This document shows positions 7,164-15,365 of a stretch of 29,116 bases of DNA, piece by piece. Source of the stretch: an uncultured Caryophanales bacterium (GTDB lineage: Bacteria; Bacillota_I; Bacilli_A; Acholeplasmatales; Anaeroplasmataceae); contig CAKZZJ010000063.1 of NCBI GenBank assembly GCA_937885165.1, forward strand, positions 1 through 29,116, in the 5' to 3' direction. Position 1 is the first letter of the stretch; each line of letters begins with the position of its first letter. The translations under genes and the position numbers were made by a program. The notes under the pieces are model-generated. The model was not told where the DNA came from, made no database searches, and saw only the letters and a list, made by a program, of their open reading frames with translations.

Positions 7164-7911
7164 TAAAATCTAATTCGTAACCAAAATTATTTTTAAAATC
7201 TTGTTCTAAAGACGCTTGAGCTTTTAACATATTCTCAGTGTCTTTTTTTAATTCTTCTTCTAATTTGACTTTATTATCTTCGCTTTTGAAACCTTCAATA
7301 ATCTGTTTTTGATTAGGCCTGTTTAATTTTTTAGCGTAGTCATCAATAATTTTTTTCTTAGAATTATAATATATCATCGCAACCTTGCTGTATTCTTCAG
7401 GTCTTATAAAACTTCTTGATAATGATGTCTTATTTAATTCAAATGCTTCTTTCATTCCACCTAAATTATTTTCACGATACATCTTTTCAACAAAATTATA
7501 TGCCATAGCGGCATCGTTTGTTCTTGTATTCCAAATAATAGGATGATAATCTTTGTTGAATTTTAAGAAATAATCTTCTATTTCTTTTAATTCTTCTTCT
7601 GTTTTATTTACGATTTTATCATGAACCAATAAGACATTTTCATGTTCTTTTTCTATTTTAAGATTTCTATCAACCATCTGATTGATGAAATCCTTGCTGG
7701 CTTTTTCATAATCTAGATTTTTATTTTTTAATTCAATCATTACTTTTATATAATTGATTTCATTTTCAATATCGATTTTTTCTCTTAAAATATCATAAAA
7801 AGTATAATTGAATCTTAAATTTGCAATATATAATTCCTTATTTAGTTTAGCAACATTATAAAAATATAATGCTGTTTCATCCTGTAATTCTAAAAATTCT
7901 TCTTTGTTCAT
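7150..7911 (-). CDS. Unknown mostly helical protein, 253 aa, downstream of mgtE
   Basis: I do not recognise this protein. It is charged (Lys, Glu, Asp, Asn rich) and predicted mostly helical, with likely coiled-coil stretches in the first 110 residues and near the C-terminus (KLEEELKKDTENMLKAQASL). The middle (about 120-180) has a more globular look, with aromatic and proline residues (DYHPIIWNTRT). There is no signal peptide or membrane segment. It begins nine bases after mgtE, and its AAGAGG ribosome-binding site covers the mgtE stop, so the two are cotranscribed. The 3' end overlaps recU by 14 bases tail to tail. A full-length frame with a good ribosome-binding site supports a real gene. 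Confidence 0.8.
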   Translation of the reverse strand: MNKEEFLELQDETALYFYNVAKLNKELYIANLRFNYTFYDILREKIDIENEINYIKVMIELKNKNLDYEKASKDFINQMVDRNLKIEKEHENVLLVHDKIVNKTEEELKEIEDYFLKFNKDYHPIIWNTRTNDAAMAYNFVEKMYRENNLGGMKEAFELNKTSLSRSFIRPEEYSKVAMIYYNSKKKIIDDYAKKLNRPNQKQIIEGFKSEDNKVKLEEELKKDTENMLKAQASLEQDFKNNFGYELDFTNLF

Positions 7912-7920
7912 ATTTACCTC

Positions 7921-9306
7921 TTAAAAAGCTATGTTGAATAATAGTGCCGCAAGACCATAATATATAAGCATTGCAGTAACATCGTTGATTGTTGTTATAA
8001 ATGGTCCTGAAGCAACTGCTGGGTCGACTTTGATTTTCATAAATATCATCGGAACGATTGTGCCGATAAATGAAGATAATGTCATAGCTGTTAGTAATGC
8101 AAGGCCAACTATACCAGCACCCTTTAAGGCATCATAAATTTCAAATGCATCTGTTTTAACGCCCTTATCAGCTATTAATAAATAAAGCATTACAACACCA
8201 AAAGAAAGTGATCCTAAGATAAGACCATTGATTAAACCAACTCTTATTTCCTTGAAAATTGATTTAAATAATTCTTTTTTAGAGACATCTTGTGTTGATA
8301 ATAAACGTATTGTTACGGCAAGGGACTGTGTTCCGGCATTACCTGCCATATCAAGTACCAAGGTTTGAAAAAATACGATGATGGGTAAGGCTGCAACTAC
8401 AACCTCAAATCCACTCATAGAAATTGATTGAATTAAACCTAATATCAAAAGTATGATTAACCAAGGAATTCTTTTAAATACAGATTTTAAAACGGATTCT
8501 TTTAAATCTTCTTCTTCAATCAAACCGGCTAGTTTTGCATAATCTTCACCTGATTCATCGTCTAATACTTCGATGACATCATCAAGTGTAATTACACCAA
8601 TTAAGTGTAAATCATCATCAACTATAGGATATGAATCAAGTGCATATTCCTTTAATTCAGGAAGTACATCTGCAACAAGTGATTTAGCATTATAATGCGG
8701 ATAATTTGTTTTAATTATCTTGCTTAAATCAGTATCCTTTCTAGCAATAATTAAATCTCTTAATTCAAGTTCACCAAATAATTTTTCATCTTCATCAAGT
8801 ACAAAGATGGTAGAAACATTGTCGTTTTCTGCTGCTTCAGCTATTACTTTTTTCATAGCCGTTGCTACAGTATCAGTATTTGATATAGTAATGAAATTAT
8901 TGGTCATTTTAGAACCTAATTCATCTTCATCATATTTGGCAATTGCTCTAATATCGTTAACAGCATCACTATCCATCAATTTGACAATTTCAGCTCTTTT
9001 GTCATCTTCTAGTTCTTCTAAGACATCTATTGCATCATCGGCATCCATTGATTCAATGATATCAGCTGCATCTTCGGCATCTAAATTTTCTACGACATCA
9101 CCGATATCTTCAGCATGTAATATTACATCACCGAAAAATTCATCACCCAATATTTTATGTAGTTTTACCTGTTCATCCGGTTCTAATTCATCCAAAACAT
9201 CAGCAATATCATTTTCGTGGTATTGTAACAGTTGTTCTTTCTTTTCAGAATCAGATATACTAGAGGCTAATATATTTTCAATTTCTTGTAAATAATCTCT
9301 TTCCAT
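7921..9306 (-). CDS. mgtE: Magnesium transporter/channel MgtE
   Basis: A 461-aa inner-membrane Mg2+ channel. The N-terminal domain has acidic helical repeats (ADVLDELEPDEQ, ADIIESMDADDAIDVLEELE). A CBS pair follows (MTNNFITISNTDTV and YPIVDDDLHLIGVITLDDV), then five membrane helices from about residue 280. The pore signature is DMAGNAGTQSLAV, and DPAVASGPFITTINDV is the conserved last-helix motif. An upstream in-frame TTG at 9321 would add five residues, but they are encoded by the ribosome-binding site itself (GGGAGG), so I chose the ATG at 9306. No Mg2+ riboswitch fits in the short leader, so gating by the N and CBS domains is the likely control. Confidence 0.95.
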   Translation of the reverse strand: MERDYLQEIENILASSISDSEKKEQLLQYHENDIADVLDELEPDEQVKLHKILGDEFFGDVILHAEDIGDVVENLDAEDAADIIESMDADDAIDVLEELEDDKRAEIVKLMDSDAVNDIRAIAKYDEDELGSKMTNNFITISNTDTVATAMKKVIAEAAENDNVSTIFVLDEDEKLFGELELRDLIIARKDTDLSKIIKTNYPHYNAKSLVADVLPELKEYALDSYPIVDDDLHLIGVITLDDVIEVLDDESGEDYAKLAGLIEEEDLKESVLKSVFKRIPWLIILLILGLIQSISMSGFEVVVAALPIIVFFQTLVLDMAGNAGTQSLAVTIRLLSTQDVSKKELFKSIFKEIRVGLINGLILGSLSFGVVMLYLLIADKGVKTDAFEIYDALKGAGIVGLALLTAMTLSSFIGTIVPMIFMKIKVDPAVASGPFITTINDVTAMLIYYGLAALLFNIAF

Positions 9307-9337
9307 AGTATTTCCTCCCAATTTTATAATTTTTTTC

Positions 9338-9354
9338 TTGAATTAATAATTCAA
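9338..9354. repeat. Perfect inverted repeat overlapping the tRNA -35 box
   Basis: TTGAATT-AAT-AATTCAA is a 7-bp inverted repeat that places a TTGAAT hexamer on both strands. It could supply -35 elements for tRNA-Arg on one side and mgtE on the other, although the minus-strand spacing to TATAAA (9323-9328) is a poor 20 bases. Confidence 0.4.
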
Positions 9355-9366
9355 ATGATATATAAT
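9338..9366 (+). promoter_or_regulatory. tRNA-Arg promoter
   Basis: TTGAAT (-35, 9338-9343), exactly 17 bases, then a perfect TATAAT (-10, 9361-9366). The predicted start is about 12 bases before the mature tRNA. Confidence 0.75.
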
Positions 9367-9384
9367 TATTGAGCGTATGAAAGT

Positions 9385-9461
9385 GTTCCGGTAGCTCAGC
9401 TGGACAGAGCAACGGCCTTCTAAGCCGTGGGTCGCAGGTTCGAATCCTGTCCGGAACGCCA
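9385..9461 (+). tRNA. tRNA-Arg, anticodon TCT
   Basis: All four arms are visible. The acceptor GTTCCGG pairs with CCGGAAC and is followed by discriminator G and an encoded CCA. The D arm is GCTC/GAGC. The anticodon stem ACGGC/GCCGT closes the loop CTTCTAA, with anticodon TCT at 9419-9421 reading AGA/AGG. The T arm contains GGTTCGAATCC. AGA is the dominant Arg codon in this AT-rich window, so this should be a major tRNA. Confidence 0.98.
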
Positions 9462-9473
9462 TTATGCTAAAAT

Positions 9474-9499
9474 GCCTTATTAATTTAAGGCTTTTTTTT
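9474..9499 (+). terminator. tRNA-Arg terminator
   Basis: GCCTTA and TAAGGC form a 6-bp stem with a six-base loop, followed by eight T residues. On the minus strand the same hairpin is followed only by ATTTTAG, so it is a weak stop for the incoming ruv-que operon. Confidence 0.8.
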
Positions 9500-9542
9500 A
9501 TGCTTTATCATATTATACTTTAAAATTGAGATTTATAAAACT

Positions 9543-9854
9543 TTATTTATCTTTAACTTCAACTAAAATGATGTTTTTTTCAAAACCACCATTTTTTCTT
9601 CTTTTTTCTTCTTTTATTTTATAAATCTCATTTTTATCTAATTTTAGATTAGATATTAACGTATCTATTACTTCTAAAATATCGGCAATTTCAGAAGGTT
9701 CATTTGATAAAACAAATTCATCTACTTCTTCTTGTAATTTTTTTAATAAATAATCTTTCTTTTCTATATCATCTACATATCTAATAATAGCTTTTTTATT
9801 ATCATTTTCTATGATAGAGGGAATATTATCTCTAACTAATTTATCATATTTCAA
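9543..9854 (-). CDS. MazG-like NTP pyrophosphohydrolase (all-alpha NTP-PPase superfamily)
   Basis: A 103-aa protein starting KYDKLVRDNIPSII, the hallmark opening of a small MazG-like family annotated as phosphoribosyl-ATP pyrophosphohydrolase-like. The metal site pattern E-E-x-x-E (KLQEEVDEF, about 40-48) followed by E-I-A-D-x-x-E-x-x-D (EIADILEVID, about 55-64) is present, which predicts Mg2+-dependent release of pyrophosphate from nucleotides, probably as housecleaning. There are no other his genes here, so a role in histidine synthesis is unlikely. It is the last gene of the ruv-que operon and overlaps the membrane protein gene by four bases. Confidence 0.8.
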   Translation of the reverse strand: MKYDKLVRDNIPSIIENDNKKAIIRYVDDIEKKDYLLKKLQEEVDEFVLSNEPSEIADILEVIDTLISNLKLDKNEIYKIKEEKRRKNGGFEKNIILVEVKDK

Positions 9855-10117
9855 TTTCTTTTTTCTCTTTTCTTATCTATAAATATAAGTACTAATATAT
9901 AGCTTATGGCAATTACAAGTAGTGCAATAATAATGATATATGAATAATCTTCAGGAATGAAGAACCCTGTAATTCCTCCACCAAGCAATAATAAAGAATG
10001 CATTATGCCAAGCAAAAAAACAAGCACTCTTTTAAATCTAGCAAATGATATTATATTATATATTAAGATAATTACACCTAAGGAAATAGATGCGATATTA
10101 TAAAATAATAAACTCAT
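9851..10117 (-). CDS. Small membrane protein, three predicted helices, unknown function
   Basis: An 88-aa hydrophobic protein with membrane helices at about 6-26, 31-52 and 60-80, ending in a positively charged tail (DKKREKRN) that should face the cytosol. I recognise no family. The ATG shares one base with the stop of the M16 peptidase gene (TAATG), and the stop overlaps the MazG-like start by four bases, so it is translationally coupled on both sides. The small size and simple composition make homology hard to judge; the coupling is the best evidence that it is real. Confidence 0.7.
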   Translation of the reverse strand: MSLLFYNIASISLGVIILIYNIISFARFKRVLVFLLGIMHSLLLLGGGITGFFIPEDYSYIIIIALLVIAISYILVLIFIDKKREKRN

Positions 10118-12981
10118 TAATCTAAAATCCCCTTTACCTCATCAAATATTTTCTTATCTTTTGTGATATCTTTTTTTGAACCGATTGATGTAATAACTAA
10201 ATCATTTATTGATTTTTTAATAATTTCATTTAATTTTTTTAAATCATCATTTGTTGATGATAAAATTTCATCAAATGTTTTAAGTGAATCTTCATAAGTC
10301 TTACCGGCAAAATACCTGCTTCTTGCGTAGACGGCAAGATATTTATTATGTAATACTAACTGCAGTGAACCGATAGTACCAATCTTATATTTTAATAATT
10401 CTTCATCACTTAAATTTAGATTATCTAAAAATTCTATGATTTTATAATAATTATCATAAGTGCTTTTTATATTAGGATCTCTATAACTTGATATGGCAAT
10501 GTTATAATCACCCATAGAAAATGATATGCCATAGGCTCCTCCTAATACTCTAACATTATTATATAAAAATGAATTAGATAATATATTTGATAATAATGTC
10601 ATTGTTCCATTTTGTCTTTCATCAGTTTCTATTATCATTGAATTGAAATTGACATCATAAGGTCCATAAAAACCTTCATTTTTATAACTTTTTTTAAATT
10701 CATATTTCTTATAATTTATTTTATCATTAAGTGATTCATAAAAATCATCATAAATATATTTTTTTTTAATAAAATCTTCTTTTTCTAAACATATGCCCAA
10801 AATAAAATTAGATTTTGCAAATAAGCTTTTTATATATTCAAACTTATTTTTCATTTTATCATAATATTTATCAAAATTATTTACTAAATTATCAATAAAC
10901 CAAATGTATGATAAACCAGATATTTTTTCATTTAGCATGCTATGTTCAAATATGTGTGATGAAGCACGCTTAATTGATAATTCACTACCTCTTGCAGCAA
11001 TACTATTTCTAAGTGATATTCTTATTTCGCTCAGGCGGTTTTTAATTCTTTCTTTATCATCAAATTTAGTTTCAAACAATATGTTTTTAACTAAGGATGA
11101 CACGAAATCAAGATTCGATATTATGGCAGAAAAATCAATATGATATTTAATTTTAACTTCATCATTTTTGTCTTTATACACATTTATTGATGAAGATATG
11201 CCACCACTTTTAGATAATATCAAATCATTTAATTCTTTATAATTATATTTATCTGTAGATAAATTAAGAAGAAGTGATTTATAAAGATTTAAATAAACTA
11301 AATCTTCTATGTTTAATTTATCTAAATTGAAATAATATGATACATAAGCAATCTTATTTGTCTTATAATCGGAAAATAATATTTCATATTTATCATTTAT
11401 GATTTCTAAATTCGGATTTATAGGACTGACTTTAATGTCTTCTAATTTTAATTTAGGAAGTGTATCAAGCTCTTCTTTAGTTGATGGAGTGTTTTGATAT
11501 TCTTTTAATTTTTGATTTTCTTTAATCAAATTATCTATTTCCTCATCAGATAAAGATTTCTTGAATTTTTTAAGTTTATCTTTTAATTTCTTATCTTCAT
11601 TCTTAAGATAATTCTCATCACCTATTAGAGTAACATATGATTTATGAGGATTATTTAAGATATATTTATCAATTATTTTTTCAAAATAATCAGTATTTAT
11701 TTCTTTTTTTAATTCTTCAAAATATTTTATCTCCTCTAATTTTAAAAATGGTTTATCAAAATCATATATCCATGATGATAAAATATCTAAATTGACATTT
11801 AGACCTCTTGGTGTATGAGAAAATAATTGTTCTCTAGCTTTAAATTCATAATAACTTAATATTGATGATAATGTATCTTTATTTAAACCTTCTTCTATAA
11901 CTTTTTTAAATTCATTATCCAAAGCCTTAATAAATTCATCTTGCATATTTTTATCAGCATCACTTACATATATTGCGATAATAGGTTGTAATAAAGAATC
12001 ATCACTCATTACATCGACTGATGCACCAAAACCCATCTTGTTTAAGTTATCCTTTATTATGGCACCAGGCATATTAAATAAGATATTTAAAATTATCTCA
12101 ATTGCGATATTAAGTTTGTTATCTAGAGATGTCGGAAGTGAAATATTATAAGATAAATAGGCTTTATCATTATCGGATTCAAAATAATTTTTTTCATAAA
12201 CTGGTTTATCATAAGGAATTTGATATTTGATTTCTGTATCAAAATCATTTTTTTCAAATTTTGATAAATATTCTTTATCTAAAAATTCTAATTCTTCTTC
12301 CTCGTTTAAATTACCATATAAATAGATGTAAGAATTTGAAGGATGATAATATTTCTTATGGAAATCTAAAAATTTATCATAAGATAATGTTGGTATATAT
12401 TTAGGATCTCCACCTGATTCTAAAGAATAAGAAGTATCTTTAAAAAGTGAATGCATGATTGTTCTAAATAATGTTTCTTCACTATCAGAAAATGCACCCT
12501 TCATTTCATTATATACAACACCATTGATAGTTATATCAGAATCTTTATCAGCTATCTCATAGTGCCATCCTTCTTGCAAAAATATTTCTTTTCTATCATA
12601 AATTTTAGGATAAAATACACTATTTAGATAAAAATCCATAAGATTGTGAAAATCTTTAAGATTTAAACTTGAAAAAGGATAAACTGTTTTATCAGGGAAA
12701 GTAAACGCATTTAAAAAAGTATTAAGTGATGATTTATATAATTCCATAAAAGGATCTTTTACAGGATATTTTAAAGAACCTTCCAAAACTGAATGTTCAA
12801 GTATGTGAGTTAAGCCTGATGAATCAATAGGAGGTGTTCTAAAGGCAATAGAAAAACACTTGTTTTCATCGCTGTTTTTGACAAAACAAATTTTAGCATT
12901 ACTTTTTTTATGGATATATATTTTACAAATTGAATCTATTTCATCAATTTTTTCTTCTTTTATCTTTTCATAATTTTTCAT
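10117..12981 (-). CDS. M16C zinc metallopeptidase (insulinase/presequence-protease type)
   Basis: A 954-aa cytosolic peptidase with the inverted zinc motif HxxEH (THILEHSVLEGS, about residues 60-70) and the distal Glu ligand in GVVYNEMKGAFSDSE. The M16C family segments YPVKDPFMELYKSSLNTF and TFPDKTVYPFSS follow, with EGWHYEI further on. The C-terminal half has the non-catalytic lobe and the GGAYGISFSM and SYRDPN regions that contribute the substrate-binding Tyr and Arg. Length matches single-chain clamshell enzymes that degrade peptides small enough to be enclosed. A GTG directly precedes the ATG; the ATG at 12981 has the better spacing from AGG. There is no signal peptide, so intracellular peptide turnover is likely. 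Confidence 0.92.
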   Translation of the reverse strand: MKNYEKIKEEKIDEIDSICKIYIHKKSNAKICFVKNSDENKCFSIAFRTPPIDSSGLTHILEHSVLEGSLKYPVKDPFMELYKSSLNTFLNAFTFPDKTVYPFSSLNLKDFHNLMDFYLNSVFYPKIYDRKEIFLQEGWHYEIADKDSDITINGVVYNEMKGAFSDSEETLFRTIMHSLFKDTSYSLESGGDPKYIPTLSYDKFLDFHKKYYHPSNSYIYLYGNLNEEEELEFLDKEYLSKFEKNDFDTEIKYQIPYDKPVYEKNYFESDNDKAYLSYNISLPTSLDNKLNIAIEIILNILFNMPGAIIKDNLNKMGFGASVDVMSDDSLLQPIIAIYVSDADKNMQDEFIKALDNEFKKVIEEGLNKDTLSSILSYYEFKAREQLFSHTPRGLNVNLDILSSWIYDFDKPFLKLEEIKYFEELKKEINTDYFEKIIDKYILNNPHKSYVTLIGDENYLKNEDKKLKDKLKKFKKSLSDEEIDNLIKENQKLKEYQNTPSTKEELDTLPKLKLEDIKVSPINPNLEIINDKYEILFSDYKTNKIAYVSYYFNLDKLNIEDLVYLNLYKSLLLNLSTDKYNYKELNDLILSKSGGISSSINVYKDKNDEVKIKYHIDFSAIISNLDFVSSLVKNILFETKFDDKERIKNRLSEIRISLRNSIAARGSELSIKRASSHIFEHSMLNEKISGLSYIWFIDNLVNNFDKYYDKMKNKFEYIKSLFAKSNFILGICLEKEDFIKKKYIYDDFYESLNDKINYKKYEFKKSYKNEGFYGPYDVNFNSMIIETDERQNGTMTLLSNILSNSFLYNNVRVLGGAYGISFSMGDYNIAISSYRDPNIKSTYDNYYKIIEFLDNLNLSDEELLKYKIGTIGSLQLVLHNKYLAVYARSRYFAGKTYEDSLKTFDEILSSTNDDLKKLNEIIKKSINDLVITSIGSKKDITKDKKIFDEVKGILD

Positions 12982-12996
12982 CACTTATACCTAAGA

Positions 12997-13722
12997 TTAG
13001 ACATTTTTTGTAATAAATACATTTAATTCTTTAAGCTCAAATTTATTTTTAGCTATTGAATTTAAATTCAGGCATTCTTCTATAAATACTGTTTTTGTAT
13101 TTGATGCTACCTTATATTCAAACCTGTTTGCAAATTCAAATTCTTTTACTTCATCATCAACATTATCAAAGAAGTTAAAAGCACAGAATCCAACTAATCT
13201 TCCTCTTCTTTCATCAGTTCTAAAAAGTATAGTTAAATCATTGTCTTTGGCAAATTTGATAATATTATTTTTATGAGCTTTAATAAAATCATAGATAGTA
13301 TGAGTTTTATTATTGTTTATTCTTAAATAAAATACTGCATCATCATTTTCGATTACATTATATTTTATTTTGTTTTCAGTACTGTTTAAGACAGCAGAAA
13401 GTTTTTCGATTTCATTTTTATTTTTTTCAATATTTTTAGTTAATCTAACTATTAGATTTTCAATATATGGTAATTCTTTATTACGATATATTTGATATCC
13501 ATGATTATGAAAATATGAAATCAAATCTTCTACAACATCTTTATCAACCTGAACCTGAAAAAGCAATGTTTCAAAATCGTTAAAATTAGATTCATATGCA
13601 CCTTCATATTCATCTAAATGTTTTAATACATCAAAATATGATCTTGTTATATGCTTTTTATTGTATTTGGCACCATTTTTTTCAAATTCTTCTAATGTTA
13701 TTACATTTTGTAATTCATCCAT
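12997..13722 (-). CDS. Unknown 241-aa protein encoded between tgt and the M16 peptidase gene
   Basis: I do not recognise this protein. The first 110 residues look helical and acidic, with a helix-turn-like region (VVEDLISYFHNHGYQIYRNKEL), and residues about 85-120 could form a coiled coil (RLTKNIEKNKNEIEKLSAVL). The C-terminal half is beta-rich and contains KYNVIENDDAVFYLRI, TILFRTDERRGRLVGFCAFN and FEYKVASNTKTVFIEECL. It has no signal peptide, membrane helix or obvious catalytic motif. The start shares one base with the tgt stop (TAATG), so it is coupled to tgt. The long open frame and coupling make it a real gene; its function is open. Confidence 0.8.
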   Translation of the reverse strand: MDELQNVITLEEFEKNGAKYNKKHITRSYFDVLKHLDEYEGAYESNFNDFETLLFQVQVDKDVVEDLISYFHNHGYQIYRNKELPYIENLIVRLTKNIEKNKNEIEKLSAVLNSTENKIKYNVIENDDAVFYLRINNNKTHTIYDFIKAHKNNIIKFAKDNDLTILFRTDERRGRLVGFCAFNFFDNVDDEVKEFEFANRFEYKVASNTKTVFIEECLNLNSIAKNKFELKELNVFITKNV

Positions 13723-14852
13723 TATATTCTTCCCTTCATTTTATAACCATAGTCATTATAAAATTCTTTTTTGAATTCAAAGAGACGATCATTTTTAATC
13801 GCTTCTCTTATATTTCTCATTAAATTTTTTAAGAAATATAAATTATGATAAGTAATTAATCTTTGACCTAAGATTTCATCTGATTTAACAAGATGATTTA
13901 AATATCCTCTTGTGTAATTTTTGCAGACATAACAGTCGCATTCATCAAGCGGATCTTTAGATAATTTAAGACTCTGATTCTTTACTTGTATCTGTCCATA
14001 TTTTGTAAATGCTGAACCATGTCTTGCGTTACGGGTTGGCAAAACACAGTCAAACATATCGATACCATCAAGCGCACCTTCGATTAAATCATCAGGAGAA
14101 CCTACTCCCATTAAATACCTTGGTTTATCAAATGGCATAACGTCTTTTAAATATTCTAACATCTCATACATTTCTTCTTTTGATTCACCAACAGATAAAC
14201 CGCCTATTGAAAATCCTGCAAAATCAAGATCTTTAAGCTCATTAATCATATGAAGACGTAGTTCTTTATTTCCACCACCCTGAATTATACCAAACAGACC
14301 CTGAGTATTTTTATTTTCATGAGCTAGAAGTCCCCTTTTAGCCCATCTAATAGTTCTTTCTACGGACTCAGTCATATATTTAATATCTGAATGGAATGGC
14401 GGACATTCATCAAAAGACATGATTATATCAGCACCTAAATTATTTTGGATTCTTATTGAATCTTCAGGGGACAAAAATAATTTTTCTCCTGATTTATAAT
14501 GGTTGAAATAGACACCCTCTTCAGTAATTTTTCTAGTTTTTGATAAAGAAAACACTTGAAATCCGCCACTATCTGTAAGTAGGGCGTGATTCCAGTTCAT
14601 AAAACCTCTTATGCCGCCAAATTCTTTTACTACTTCATCTCCAGGCTGAAGCCAAAGATGGTAAGTATTACCTAAAATCAGGCCATCAGATACTTTTTCT
14701 ATTTCTTCAGGTATTAAAGTCTTTACAGTTGCCTGTGTACCTACAGGCATAAAAATCGGAGTTTCAAAATCGCCATGTGGAGTATGAAGTATGCCATATC
14801 TTGCGCCACTATATTTATCTGTATGAATGTGCTCGTAATATACAGGCTTCAT
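13722..14852 (-). CDS. tgt: tRNA-guanine transglycosylase (queuine/preQ1 tRNA-ribosyltransferase)
   Basis: A 376-aa enzyme that exchanges G34 for preQ1 in tRNAs for Asp, Asn, His and Tyr. The substrate-binding and catalytic stretches are DSGGFQVFSLS and MSFDECPPF, the latter carrying a conserved Asp. GIIQGG and FSIGGLSVGE follow, and the nucleophile region is FDCVLPTRNARHG. The zinc site is CDCYVCKNYTRGYLNHL plus a distal His in TYHNLYF. It overlaps ppiB by one base and sits two genes after queA, its pathway partner, with no preQ1 synthesis genes in the window. Confidence 0.97.
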   Translation of the reverse strand: MKPVYYEHIHTDKYSGARYGILHTPHGDFETPIFMPVGTQATVKTLIPEEIEKVSDGLILGNTYHLWLQPGDEVVKEFGGIRGFMNWNHALLTDSGGFQVFSLSKTRKITEEGVYFNHYKSGEKLFLSPEDSIRIQNNLGADIIMSFDECPPFHSDIKYMTESVERTIRWAKRGLLAHENKNTQGLFGIIQGGGNKELRLHMINELKDLDFAGFSIGGLSVGESKEEMYEMLEYLKDVMPFDKPRYLMGVGSPDDLIEGALDGIDMFDCVLPTRNARHGSAFTKYGQIQVKNQSLKLSKDPLDECDCYVCKNYTRGYLNHLVKSDEILGQRLITYHNLYFLKNLMRNIREAIKNDRLFEFKKEFYNDYGYKMKGRI

Positions 14853-15358
14853 TATTTAATCCTTCTTATGGTATTTATGACAACATCTTTTAAAGGCTTA
14901 TCATTATAATCAGTACTTGTTGTAGCTATTTTATCTATTACATCAAAGCCATCAATAGTCATACCGAATGCGGCATATGCGCCATCTAAGTGAGGTGCAT
15001 TCTTATGCATAATAAAAAACTGACTTGATGCTGAATTAGGGTCATTTGTTCTAGCCATAGATATTACACCACGCTCATGAATGATAGGATTATTTATTCC
15101 ATTTGATTTAAATTCACCTATTATATTGTTTTTTGATCCTCCCATACCAGTCCCGGTCGGATCTCCACCTTGAATCATAAAATCTTTAATTACTCTATGG
15201 AAAATAAGACCATCATAAAATTTTTCTTCTACAAGGTCTAAAAAATTTTTTGCAGTAATTTTGGCAACCTTATCAAATATTTCTAATTTTATTTTACCAT
15301 AGTCTTTAATATCGATTTGTACTATAGGATTTGTATCATTTAAATAATCTTTGTTCAT
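14852..15358 (-). CDS. ppiB: Cyclophilin-type peptidyl-prolyl cis-trans isomerase
   Basis: A 168-aa single-domain cyclophilin that speeds proline isomerisation during folding. The active-site segments FHRVIKDFMIQGGDPTGTG, ISMARTNDPNSASSQFFI and APHLDGAYAAFGMTIDG are all present, giving the catalytic Arg, the Phe-Met-Gln set and the Ala-Arg-x-x-x-P stretch. There is no signal peptide, so it is cytosolic. It lies between queA and tgt (seven-base gap and one-base overlap), an unexpected insertion between two queuosine genes. Its ribosome-binding site is AGGTGA. Confidence 0.95.
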   Translation of the reverse strand: MNKDYLNDTNPIVQIDIKDYGKIKLEIFDKVAKITAKNFLDLVEEKFYDGLIFHRVIKDFMIQGGDPTGTGMGGSKNNIIGEFKSNGINNPIIHERGVISMARTNDPNSASSQFFIMHKNAPHLDGAYAAFGMTIDGFDVIDKIATTSTDYNDKPLKDVVINTIRRIK

Positions 15359-15365
15359 ATTTCAC

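Noticed and set aside
8720..9295. 191-codon Ser-rich open frame on the plus strand opposite mgtE
   Set aside because: It is antisense to the acidic repeats of MgtE (Asp/Glu codons read backwards as Ser-rich), with no ribosome-binding site or family resemblance.
9307..9321. Upstream TTG start for mgtE giving MGGNT before MERDYL
   Set aside because: Those codons are the GGGAGG ribosome-binding site of the ATG at 9306.
9307..9384. Mg2+ riboswitch before mgtE
   Set aside because: The spacer is under 80 bases, holds the tRNA promoter and cannot fit a known Mg2+ riboswitch.
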